Assembly (NCBI GenBank): GCA_003224995.1
Contig: QIAI01000170.1
Location: forward strand, 1 to 13,763
Reading direction: 5' to 3'
DNA length: 13,763 nucleotides
Source: Acidobacteriota bacterium
Lineage (GTDB): Bacteria; Acidobacteriota; Terriglobia; Terriglobales; Acidobacteriaceae
Part shown: positions 1 through 5,843 of the stretch, piece by piece
Layout: each line of letters starts with the position of its first letter
How positions within the stretch are numbered: position 1 is the stretch's first letter
Notes under the pieces: generated by a model
Told to the model about the DNA's origin: nothing
What the model saw: only the letters and a program-made list of their open reading frames with translations
Databases searched by the model: none
Translations under genes and position numbers: made by a program

Positions 1-283
1 TCCACTCGCGCGCGGCCCCAATCCCGCGTCCCGCCGAGATGGCCGCAGGATCCTGCGCGGAGAGGGTGAGGCGAGTTCCGAAACTCACCAGTTTCTCGAT
101 GCTTGCCTGAATTCGCGCGGCCGACACATCCTTAAGTGCGGCCGCGATGCGGGGATCAGCAACCCGTTTGCTCGCAGTCTCTTGTGCACTGGATCGCATG
201 GGCAAAAACAATGCCATCACAAAAGCCAGCACGGGCATCAGAGGTGTGATAGAAAATCTCGGCGCGGCTCTCTCGCTCAACAT
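1..283 (-). CDS. Exported M28-type metallopeptidase, N-terminal part (runs off the window)
   Basis: An open frame reads from ATG at 283 to the window edge, 94 codons with no stop. The start MLSERAAPRF is followed by a hydrophobic stretch (about residues 13-28) and a likely signal-peptidase site near SSAQ, so the product is probably exported. The mature part reads VSAARIQASIEKLVSFGTR, then SAQDPAAISAGRGIGAAREW. From memory this matches the segment just after the signal peptide in acidobacterial and related M28-family zinc aminopeptidases. The zinc-ligand region would lie beyond the window, so catalysis cannot be judged. A weak GAGA lies about 8 nt before the ATG. The gene is divergent from the LysW-like cluster, with 142 bp between them. 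The open frame and signal peptide are seen directly; the family is recognition of a short N-terminal motif. Confidence 0.7.
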   Translation of the reverse strand, partial: MLSERAAPRFSITPLMPVLAFVMALFLPMRSSAQETASKRVADPRIAAALKDVSAARIQASIEKLVSFGTRLTLSAQDPAAISAGRGIGAAREW

Positions 284-364
284 GGCTGATCTCAATTAGA
301 TTTGAAGCGCACACTGGCCGTCCCGATTCGACTGCACCGCTCAGGCCACCGAGCAGGGTGGGAC

Positions 365-392
365 TTGACCGTAGGCCCGGGAGAATTAAATA
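365..392 (+). promoter_or_regulatory. Candidate sigma-70-type promoter of the LysW-like cluster
   Basis: TTGACC at 365-370 is followed after 16 nt by TAAATA at 387-392, inside an AT-rich patch (TAAATATTAT). Transcription would start near 400, leaving a leader of about 25 nt that contains the strong Shine-Dalgarno site ACGGAGG at 414-420. The match is good at -35 and moderate at -10. No operator-like repeat is evident. Confidence 0.45.
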
Positions 393-425
393 TTATCAGG
401 GTAGGACACTGGCACGGAGGCATTC

Positions 426-617
426 ATGGTTTATTGTCCCGAATGTGAAAGCGACCTCGACATTGAGGAAGATGAGGTCGATGAAGGGGAAGTCGTCTCG
501 TGCCCGGAGTGTGGCACAGACTTCGAAATCGTAACCGTCAATCCGCTCGAACTGAAACCGGTGGAAGAAGAGGAAGACGAAGAAGAGGAAGAGGAAGCTG
601 AAGACGGTGATGTGTAA
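426..617 (+). CDS. LysW-like acidic zinc-ribbon protein lacking the EDWGE tail
   Basis: This 63-residue protein has two CPxC knuckles (C4/C7 and C26/C29) separated by an acidic segment, followed by VNPLELKPVE. That is the layout of LysW, the amino-group carrier of the alpha-aminoadipate/lysine and related ornithine pathways. LysW of Thermus is about 54 residues and ends in EDWGE; its terminal glutamate is where LysX attaches the substrate. Here the tail is a longer run of Glu/Asp (about residues 47-61) ending in GDV, so the known attachment chemistry cannot apply as such. No lysX, lysZ, lysY or argX homologue is in the window. ACGGAGG sits 5 nt before the ATG, so it should be well translated. 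It is probably a zinc-binding acidic scaffold or an adapter derived from LysW; its function is not known. The name is by motif and is not a claim that lysine is made this way. Confidence 0.8.
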   Translation: MVYCPECESDLDIEEDEVDEGEVVSCPECGTDFEIVTVNPLELKPVEEEEDEEEEEEAEDGDV

Positions 618-1038
618 TCGCCAGCCCGCAGACGTCTGGCTTCGAATAGGTCGTGTCGCTGGTTGGGTGGTTTGGTTCGGGCTTCTCCTTCTGCTTTTCC
701 CGCGCACAAATCTTGTTAAGGCTTCTCCGGCAGCAGAGGATCCGCGCAAGCCGTACGCGCTGATCTTTGGTACGGTGTGGGGACCGGATGACCGTCCGGT
801 GTACGGGGTAAAAGTGAAGATCCGCCGCGCCGAGCAGAAGCACGCCAAGTGGGAGCTATATTCCAATCACAGCGGGGAGTTCGCGCAGCGTCTGCCGGCG
901 GGACAAGCGGACTACATCGTGTGGGCAGACACGAAGGGGCTCAAGACAACGGGTGGAAAGAAGTTGGAGTCTGCCGCGGAGGTAACTGTTCATATTCAAG
1001 GGGATGAGCGCGCTGACATCGGTTTGCATCTAAAATAG
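610..1038 (+). CDS. Small exported protein, carboxypeptidase-regulatory-like fold
   Basis: This 142-residue product has a charged N-terminus, a hydrophobic core at about residues 15-31 (GWVVWFGLLLLLF) and a plausible cleavage region near VKASP, so it is exported or membrane-anchored. The mature part (ALIFGTVWGPDDRPVYGVKV, then SNHSGEFAQRLPAGQADYIVW) follows the pattern of carboxypeptidase-regulatory-like or transthyretin-like beta domains: a GxVxxxxxxPVxGVxV strand pair, then GEF and a PAG turn. ATG at 610 overlaps the upstream stop codon (ATGTGTAA), implying translational coupling; GTG at 607 is an alternative start. It ends in IGLHLK, much as the next gene has INLKVDTK, suggesting two related beta domains side by side. 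Its partner and role are unknown. Such domains usually bind surface ligands or form part of larger envelope proteins; here the domain stands alone. Confidence 0.75.
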   Translation: MCNRQPADVWLRIGRVAGWVVWFGLLLLLFPRTNLVKASPAAEDPRKPYALIFGTVWGPDDRPVYGVKVKIRRAEQKHAKWELYSNHSGEFAQRLPAGQADYIVWADTKGLKTTGGKKLESAAEVTVHIQGDERADIGLHLK

Positions 1039-1064
1039 TGCAGATGGAGCGGGTTGGGGGAATC

Positions 1065-1415
1065 ATGAAAAAGGCCCTGATTATTGTTCTCACGCTGCTG
1101 GTTGTGAGCCTGACCGCCTACGGCGATCCGTTTGAGAAAAAGAGCGATAACGGTCGCGTCTTGCAGGGACGGGTCACCGATCGGCAAGAAGGTGCGCTGG
1201 CTAACGCTGTGGTGTACCTCACCAATACCCGCACCCGTGCGGTGAAGACTTACATTGTGGGTCAGGATGGGGGCTACCGCTTCCCATCGCTTTCGCCCAA
1301 CATTGATTACGAAGTCTACGCACAGTTCAACGGGAAGAAGAGCGATACCAAAACCGTGAGCCAGTTCGACAACCGTCCGCAAGTGAACATTAATCTGAAG
1401 GTCGATACGAAATAG
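1065..1415 (+). CDS. Small exported carboxypeptidase-regulatory-like domain protein
   Basis: This 116-residue protein opens with a classical signal peptide (MKKALIIVLTLLVVSLTAYG, cleaved before DPFEK). The mature domain begins VLQGRVTDRQEGALANAVVY, then GQDGGYRFPSLSPNIDYEVY. This is a textbook carboxypeptidase-regulatory-like beta sandwich: GxVxDxxxxxxxxAxVxL, a DGxYRFxxL turn and a YxVxA strand. ATG at 1065 is preferred over GTG at 1038 because it is preceded by GGGGG and gives a clean signal peptide. It lies 26 nt after the previous gene and is probably co-transcribed with it and the LysW-like gene. A 7-bp hairpin follows the stop codon immediately. Family assignment is firm at fold level; the function is unknown. 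Confidence 0.8.
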   Translation: MKKALIIVLTLLVVSLTAYGDPFEKKSDNGRVLQGRVTDRQEGALANAVVYLTNTRTRAVKTYIVGQDGGYRFPSLSPNIDYEVYAQFNGKKSDTKTVSQFDNRPQVNINLKVDTK

Positions 1416-1442
1416 CCGAAGCATTGAAATTTGTCGCTTCGG
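1416..1442 (+). other. Hairpin abutting the stop codon (CCGAAGC/GCTTCGG)
   Basis: A perfect 7-bp stem with a 13-nt loop begins at the base directly after the TAG of the upstream gene. No T-run follows, so it is not a standard intrinsic terminator. It may mark a transcript end, protect the 3' end of the mRNA, or be chance. Confidence 0.45.
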
Positions 1443-1568
1443 ATCGAATCCCAAGCCGCCCTCCTGTCATCTACACCCCTGACTTCTAAAAATTTGTTTT
1501 CGATGCGCCATCGGTATTCAGCGTCAATTCCCGGATGAGTTTTCCCACCACAGAGATCGAGGCGAGTC

Positions 1569-2354
1569 ATGGCCAGGATGAAAGTGGTACAGGTGCCCAA
1601 ACCCGGTGCAGCCTTTGAAATCGTTGAGCGCGAGATTCCAGAACCCGGTCCCGGACAGGTCCGTATCAAGGTGTTGGCCTGCGGAGTCTGCCACAGCGAT
1701 GTTCTGACCAAAGAAGGATTGTTTCCCGGAATTCAGTATCCCCGCTCTCCCGGACACGAAATCAGCGGACGCATCGATGCGGTCGGCCCGGGCGTGAAGC
1801 CCTGGAAAGTCGGACAACGCGTCGGCGTAGGCTGGCATGGCGCGCATTGTTTTGTGTGCGACAACTGCCGTCGCGGCGAATTCATTTTGTGCGTGAACGG
1901 CAAAGTTACGGGGATCCATTTTGATGGCGGCTATGCCGAGTACACCCTTGTTTCCGCCGAAGCTGTTGCCGCCATGCCGGACGACATCAGTGATGACGAA
2001 GCTGCTCCACTGCTGTGCGCTGGGATCACTGTCTTTAACGCGATGCGAAATTCGGGTGCCGGCCCGGGCGAACTGGTGGCTGTGCAGGGAATTGGTGGTT
2101 TGGGTCACCTTGGGGTTCAGTACGCTCGCCAGATGGGCTTTCGGACAGTGGCTATCGGGCGCGGCAGCGATAAAGACGGCTTTGCCAAAAAACTTGGCGC
2201 CCACGTTTATGTGGACTCGGCAGGAGGCGATGCGGCAACGGGCGAAGGCAATTTCCGCGCTCGCCGGTGGTCTCGGAAGCAAGGGGGAACTCCTGGTGGT
2301 GGGCGTTCCCAACGAGCCGCTCAATATCAGTGCCTTGCAGATTGTGCTAAATAA
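1569..2354 (+). CDS. Zinc-dependent alcohol dehydrogenase, N-terminal fragment (frameshifted pseudogene)
   Basis: This frame carries most of an MDR-family NAD(P)-dependent alcohol dehydrogenase. Visible features are the catalytic zinc ligands C41 (CGVCHSD), H63 (GHE) and C150, the structural zinc cysteines C94, C97, C100 and C108, and the Rossmann glycine motif GIGGLG at about 174-179. The reaction would be oxidation of a primary alcohol or reduction of an aldehyde. Family identity ends at about residue 224 (GGDAAT, nt 2240); the remaining residues to 261 are out-of-frame translation rich in Arg, Gly and Gln. The true continuation lies in another frame from about 2242. The combined span of 970 nt is about 50-53 nt short of the usual 340-codon gene, which points to an internal deletion and not a single-base slip. 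GAGG lies 6 nt before ATG 1569. The product should be inactive unless the lesion is an assembly error. Confidence 0.85.
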   Translation: MARMKVVQVPKPGAAFEIVEREIPEPGPGQVRIKVLACGVCHSDVLTKEGLFPGIQYPRSPGHEISGRIDAVGPGVKPWKVGQRVGVGWHGAHCFVCDNCRRGEFILCVNGKVTGIHFDGGYAEYTLVSAEAVAAMPDDISDDEAAPLLCAGITVFNAMRNSGAGPGELVAVQGIGGLGHLGVQYARQMGFRTVAIGRGSDKDGFAKKLGAHVYVDSAGGDAATGEGNFRARRWSRKQGGTPGGGRSQRAAQYQCLADCAK

Positions 2355-2538
2355 GCAGCGAATTCAGGGTTGGCCGTCGGGAAGTGCGATCGATTCAGAA
2401 GATACGCTTCGCTTCAGCGTGCTGACCGGAGTACGGCCGCTGATTGAGCGTTATCCCCTGGAAAAAGTGGCGGAAGCCTACGACCGCATGCTGAGCGGGA
2501 AGGCTCGCTTCCGAGTGGTTCTCACCATGGGCTCCTAA
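2230..2538 (+). CDS. Zinc-dependent alcohol dehydrogenase, C-terminal fragment
   Basis: This is the continuation of the broken alcohol dehydrogenase in a second frame. Homology starts at AKAISALAGGLG (from nt 2242) and runs through GELLVVGVP, QGWPSGSAIDSEDTLRFSV and the C-terminal YPLEKVAEAYDRMLSGKARF, the usual end of the cofactor-binding domain. The first four codons from ATG 2230 overlap the end of the N-terminal frame and are not part of the family. The segment expected between GGDAA and AKAIS, normally something like LQKLGGAxVILATAP, is missing. There is no Shine-Dalgarno site of its own, so an independent gene is unlikely; it is the 3' half of a pseudogene or of a mis-assembled intact gene. 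Confidence 0.8.
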   Translation: MRQRAKAISALAGGLGSKGELLVVGVPNEPLNISALQIVLNKQRIQGWPSGSAIDSEDTLRFSVLTGVRPLIERYPLEKVAEAYDRMLSGKARFRVVLTMGS

Positions 2539-2579
2539 GGGACACGTTGCTCTCGTTTTTTGCTTGAGTCTTAAATCGT

Positions 2580-2614
2580 AGAGGGCGCGGAGAACTGCCG
2601 CAGAGGGCGCGGAG
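2580..2614. repeat. Short direct repeat AGAGGGCGCGGAG, two copies
   Basis: The 13-mer occurs at 2580-2592 and 2602-2614, a 22-bp period, in the intergenic region between the alcohol dehydrogenase pseudogene and the convergent small acidic gene. TGCCGC (2596-2601) and GCGGCA (2614-2619) can also pair. It resembles the purine-rich intergenic repeats of the 'CGCAGAGG...GCAGAG' type seen in many soil bacteria. Confidence 0.5.
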
Positions 2615-2689
2615 CGGCAATTCGGTTGCAGATGACACTGGAAAACCTTCACTCAGCTCCGCGTGGGTGGTTTTCTACTGAGTCATCCA

Positions 2690-2983
2690 TTAATCGTTGT
2701 CACGATCCCGATACTCCTTGGGAACGTTATCCATGGGTCGTTCATGGACGTGGACTTCGGATTCGCGGTCCCCCGCGCGCTCCACTCCGGCGACTATGTC
2801 CGCCTCCAGGGCCTGCCCTTCTTTGACGAGCTCCTCGACGCTTTCCGAGTCGGCATCGGCAATCTCTGACAAACCTTGAAGGTCTCCGGACTGACCGGCC
2901 GCGTCTGAACCCAACCCTTGCGGCTCAGTGGAATCCTCGAGGGCTTCGGGTGTCAGCGGGGTGGTGTTCGACTTACGTACCAT
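2690..2983 (-). CDS. Small acidic protein of unknown function
   Basis: This 97-residue, hydrophilic, Asp/Glu-rich protein has no signal peptide, membrane segment or cysteines. It starts MVRKSNTTPLTPEALEDS, has a central LQGLSEIADADSESVEEL, and ends in a charged region with HVHERPMDNVPKEYRDRDND. The start at 2983 is chosen over the longer frame (to 3082) because GGAGGT lies exactly 7 nt upstream of this ATG. The central part is probably helical and the rest disordered. I do not recognise a functional family; small acidic proteins of this kind are often stress-associated, but that is only an analogy. It is transcribed away from the small membrane-protein gene, with 160 bp between the two start codons, and converges on the alcohol dehydrogenase remnant. 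Confidence 0.7.
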   Translation of the reverse strand: MVRKSNTTPLTPEALEDSTEPQGLGSDAAGQSGDLQGLSEIADADSESVEELVKEGQALEADIVAGVERAGDRESEVHVHERPMDNVPKEYRDRDND

Positions 2984-3067
2984 AAAAATCACCTCCAGCT
3001 CTAAGAGTGCGACACTGGGCGTTCGGTTGCTGAAAAAGTGAGGAATTGGCGGTCCGGAGGACGAAAA

Positions 3068-3157
3068 ATGTACACCCATCACAGGAAGACGTTACCGTCG
3101 TTACGCAACCATCCGTGCTACATCACAGACCTGAGTACGAACGATGCTACAAAGTAG
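3068..3157 (+). CDS. Candidate 29-residue leader ORF upstream of the small membrane protein
   Basis: ATG at 3068 is preceded by a strong Shine-Dalgarno site, GGAGG at 3056-3060 with 7-nt spacing. The frame runs 29 codons (starting MYTHHRKTLPSLRNHP) to TAG at 3155-3157. Its end overlaps the first codons of the membrane-protein frame at 3144 by 14 nt, an arrangement typical of translational coupling or a leader peptide. The membrane-protein ATG has no comparable ribosome-binding site. The peptide is basic with three histidines and one cysteine, and no family is recognisable. It could be a coupling ORF, a regulatory leader, or chance. Confidence 0.4.
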   Translation: MYTHHRKTLPSLRNHPCYITDLSTNDATK

Positions 3158-3395
3158 GAGTCGGAGGTTGTTGCGCGCCGTGCGTCTTGACTATCTGTCC
3201 TGTATTTTAACTGTTCTTTCTACCATTCTCGTAGGCCGACGCTGCTGGGAAGGTTGGGCCCTGGCCGCCATCAATAGCGTCATCATTTGTGTCATTGGAG
3301 TAAGAACAGCTCAATTCGGCTTTATTCCGGCGAACCTTTTCTGCCTGATTCTTTATGGCGTCAACCTGCGGACATGGAGGAAAGTAGAGCCGTAG
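3144..3395 (+). CDS. Small integral membrane protein of unknown function
   Basis: This 83-residue protein has three hydrophobic segments (about 17-30, 37-53 and 57-71), short basic ends, and a pattern (LDYLSCILTVLSTILVGRR, then GFIPANLFCLILYGVNLRTW) resembling small PnuC-like or uncharacterised inner-membrane proteins. An arginine-rich N-terminus suggests a cytoplasmic N-terminus. The start is uncertain: ATG 3144 lacks a good ribosome-binding site but overlaps an upstream ORF, while GTG 3180 has GGAGG 12 nt upstream (3163-3167) and would still retain all three hydrophobic segments. A clear hairpin terminator follows at 3472-3495. No partner gene is evident nearby. Confidence 0.65.
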   Translation: MLQSRSRRLLRAVRLDYLSCILTVLSTILVGRRCWEGWALAAINSVIICVIGVRTAQFGFIPANLFCLILYGVNLRTWRKVEP

Positions 3396-3471
3396 GTTGA
3401 AGCGCGAAAGCGGGCTCTCTGCGCCTTCTTCGAGATCGCGAAATAGCGTCCGCGTTCTTGGGACAAAGAAT

Positions 3472-3495
3472 AAGGCCGTCTGCTTTGACGGCCTT
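3472..3495. terminator. Bidirectional intrinsic terminator
   Basis: AAGGCCGTC (3472-3480) and GACGGCCTT (3487-3495) form a perfect 9-bp stem with a 6-nt loop. On the + strand it ends in TTTTCT; on the - strand it is followed by a T-rich stretch (TTATTCTTT). It sits between the convergent membrane-protein gene and rpsA and probably ends both transcripts. Confidence 0.8.
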
Positions 3496-3537
3496 TTCTG
3501 AGATTCGCGGGCGAGGGCGCCCACGCCACACTTTAGT

Positions 3538-3574
3538 TTAGTTGTTTTCGTCGCAACTTAGTTGTTTTCGCCGC
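3538..3574 (-). repeat. 17-bp near-perfect tandem copy at the end of rpsA
   Basis: Positions 3558-3574 (end of rpsA with its stop codon) and 3538-3554 are the same 17-mer with one mismatch, 20 bp apart. The duplication recreates the stop codon context just downstream in another frame. Confidence 0.6.
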
Positions 3575-5465
3575 CGGCTCGCTTCCAGGAAATCAACTCG
3601 CCGATCGTCGAACTGGTACTCGAGCTGGAAACCGGGTGCTTGTAGGCTTCCACTTCCGAACGCGAGGCTTCTTCGCCAACTGCCCGGATGCTGAGACCTA
3701 CTTTCTTCTCTTCCGGATTCATCTTGATGATCTTGAAGTCGTGCTCCACGCCCGGCTCGAGATGAACCTGCTGGCCGTTGCCGTCCACCGCTTCGGAGTT
3801 GTGGCACAGACCTTCCACGCCCTCGGCGATTTCGACAAACGCACCAAACGTCGCAACCCGCAGGACCTTCCCGTGCACCACATCCCCGATGTGATGCTGC
3901 TGGAAAAACGTCTCCCAGACGTCGGGCTGCAGCTGCTTCACGCCCAATGACAGGCGGCGCTTGTCAGGCTCGATCGCCAGAACAACCGCCTTCACGCGGT
4001 CACCCTTCTTCAAGACTTCGGAAGGATGCTTGACGCGCTTGGTCCAGCTCAGGTTGCTGACGTGAACCAGTCCGTCGATGCCGTCTTCAATTTCGATGAA
4101 CGCTCCGAAATCGGTGAGATTGCGAACCCGGCCTTCCACCTGCTGACCGACCGGGAACTTCTCGTGCAAACTATCCCAGGGATTGGTAGCGAGCTGGCGC
4201 ATTCCGAGCGAGATGCGGCGCTCGGTTGGGTTCACGTTCAGCACAACGCATTCCACCTCGTCGCCAACGTTGACCAGCTTGGAGGGATGCTTCATCCGCT
4301 TCGACCAGGTCATCTCGCTGACGTGCACCAGACCTTCGATACCCTGCTCCAGTTCGACGAATGCACCGTAGTCGGTCACGCTGATCACGCGTCCGGAAAC
4401 GTGAGCGCCTACCGGATAGCGATGCTCGGCATCGAGCCAGGGATCCGGCGTGAGCTGCTTGAAGCCCAGCGAAACCCGCTGCTTGTCTTTATCGAATTTA
4501 AGGACCTTGACTTGAATCTGGTCGCCGACATTCACCAGATCGCGCGGGTGCGTGAGGCGGCCCCACGACATATCCGTGATGTGAAGCAAGCCGTCGATGC
4601 CGCCCATGTCCACGAACGCGCCGTACTCGGTGAGGTTCTTGACCACGCCGGTCAGCACGGCACCTTCGTCCAGGTGCTCGAGCGTCTTCGACTTTTTCTC
4701 GTTCTGCTCTTCTTCGAGCAGTTGCTTGCGCGAGACCACGATGTTGCCGCGCTTTTTGTTCAGCTTGATGACGGCAACTTCAATGGTGGTGCCCTTCATG
4801 CCATCCAGGTTGCGGATCGGGCGGAGATCGACTTGCGAGCCCGGCAGGAAAGCGCGGGCGCCGGCGATGTCGACGGTTAAGCCGCCCTTGATGCGATCAA
4901 TCACGACCGCCTTGATGGGCTTCTTCTCGTTGTAGGCCGCCTCGATGTCGTCCCAGGCGCGCAGCCGCTGCGCCTTCTGGTGTGAGAGGTTGATGTAGCC
5001 CTCTTCGGCTTCGCCCTTGTCGCGCATTACGTCGATCTCGTCGCCGGGTTGGAAGCGAGCCTTGCCCTCGTGATCCAGAACTTCGGAGAGCGGCAGCATG
5101 CCCTCGGACTTGGCGCCGATATCGACCACCACGTGCTTGTCCGTCAGCTTGAGCACGGTGCCTTTTATGACGCGGTCTTCGCTGACCGCCTCCTCGGCTT
5201 CGGTGGTGAAGGTTTCGAGTGCGGATGCGAAATCGTCGGCCGCGGCCGCGGGTTTCTCTTCAGCGCTGGCGGAGGCGACGGGCTTATCTTCAGTAGCGGT
5301 GCTGGACATGGCTGGTTTTTGGTCCGAGTGTGGAGTTTCTGCTGTTTCAGACAGAGAATTATGAGTGCTGGGCGTGTCGCCCTCAGAAGAACCCGCGCTC
5401 GGTTCGCTTACCGTAACGGCATCGGAATCGAAATCGCGGGCGGTGCTATCGTCGTACAAGGTCAT
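3558..5465 (-). CDS. rpsA: 30S ribosomal protein S1
   Basis: This 635-residue protein has six S1 (OB-fold RNA-binding) domains at about residues 98-163, 182-248, 268-336, 353-423, 440-510 and 527-595. The last four show the repeated signature 'YGAFV-GIxGLLHxSxMSW' and 'RxSLGxKQL'. S1 binds mRNA on the small ribosomal subunit and helps initiation at structured or weak leaders. The first about 95 residues form an acidic, Ala/Ser/Glu-rich, probably disordered extension; E. coli S1 has 557 residues and no such part. The C-terminus ends in a Ser-rich linker and IGELISWKRAGGENN. The start is placed at ATG 5465 because GAGAGG lies just upstream; the longer frame to 5579 and ATG 5309 lack such support. 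The promoter is at 5631-5660 and the terminator at 3472-3495. No cmk gene is adjacent. Confidence 0.97.
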   Translation of the reverse strand: MTLYDDSTARDFDSDAVTVSEPSAGSSEGDTPSTHNSLSETAETPHSDQKPAMSSTATEDKPVASASAEEKPAAAADDFASALETFTTEAEEAVSEDRVIKGTVLKLTDKHVVVDIGAKSEGMLPLSEVLDHEGKARFQPGDEIDVMRDKGEAEEGYINLSHQKAQRLRAWDDIEAAYNEKKPIKAVVIDRIKGGLTVDIAGARAFLPGSQVDLRPIRNLDGMKGTTIEVAVIKLNKKRGNIVVSRKQLLEEEQNEKKSKTLEHLDEGAVLTGVVKNLTEYGAFVDMGGIDGLLHITDMSWGRLTHPRDLVNVGDQIQVKVLKFDKDKQRVSLGFKQLTPDPWLDAEHRYPVGAHVSGRVISVTDYGAFVELEQGIEGLVHVSEMTWSKRMKHPSKLVNVGDEVECVVLNVNPTERRISLGMRQLATNPWDSLHEKFPVGQQVEGRVRNLTDFGAFIEIEDGIDGLVHVSNLSWTKRVKHPSEVLKKGDRVKAVVLAIEPDKRRLSLGVKQLQPDVWETFFQQHHIGDVVHGKVLRVATFGAFVEIAEGVEGLCHNSEAVDGNGQQVHLEPGVEHDFKIIKMNPEEKKVGLSIRAVGEEASRSEVEAYKHPVSSSSTSSTIGELISWKRAGGENN

Positions 5466-5843
5466 AGCCTCTCGATACCTCGCACTGCTAACGGTGCGGG
5501 ATGGATGCGGGTGCTTCGCGGACTGCCGGAACGGGTCTAAGGTTGTGGTGGGTTCAACCTGGCGGCTGAACTTGAACAATCCCAGCGTTCGGACGACTTA
5601 ATGAACCCCGCGTCCAATGGGAACCCTTCGAGTGTAGCAACCGCTTCCGAACAGTGTCAAACATCAAAGTCCGCAAATTCCCGCATGCCTCCCGGCTTCT
5701 GCCGCTATTGGATTGCAGCTTGCCGCGAAGGGATACAACTTTCTTCTGAATTTATCGCGAGCAGCTGTTTATGCGGCTCGCTTGCACCTTTTGCTGGGCA
5801 CGAAAGTTCCGAAAACCATAGCCATCTGCTACTCTGCCCTCCC
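5466..5843. other. Divergent intergenic region between rpsA and the HIT gene
   Basis: These 378 bp carry no convincing gene. They include the leader of rpsA (about 160 nt from the predicted start of transcription near 5624), the rpsA promoter, and the upstream region of the HIT gene. The open frame continuing upstream of the HIT start lacks protein-like composition. Leader-mediated autoregulation is known for E. coli rpsA, so a leader of this length is notable, but I cannot identify a specific operator. Confidence 0.5.
5631..5660 (-). promoter_or_regulatory. Sigma-70-type promoter of rpsA
   Basis: On the - strand, TTGACA (5660-5655) is followed after 18 nt by TACACT (5636-5631). This is a perfect -35 and a 4/6 -10 box. 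Transcription would start near 5624, giving a leader of about 160 nt before the chosen ATG. Confidence 0.6.

Noticed and set aside
1524..2324. 266-codon open frame on the - strand
   Set aside because: It is antisense to the alcohol dehydrogenase, with no start signal or domain.
1569..2538. Programmed frameshift in the alcohol dehydrogenase
   Set aside because: A block of conserved residues is missing at the frame change and no slippery sequence is evident, so a deletion explains it better.
4026..4880. 284-codon open frame on the + strand
   Set aside because: It is antisense to the rpsA S1 repeats; its apparent internal repeats only mirror the S1 domains.
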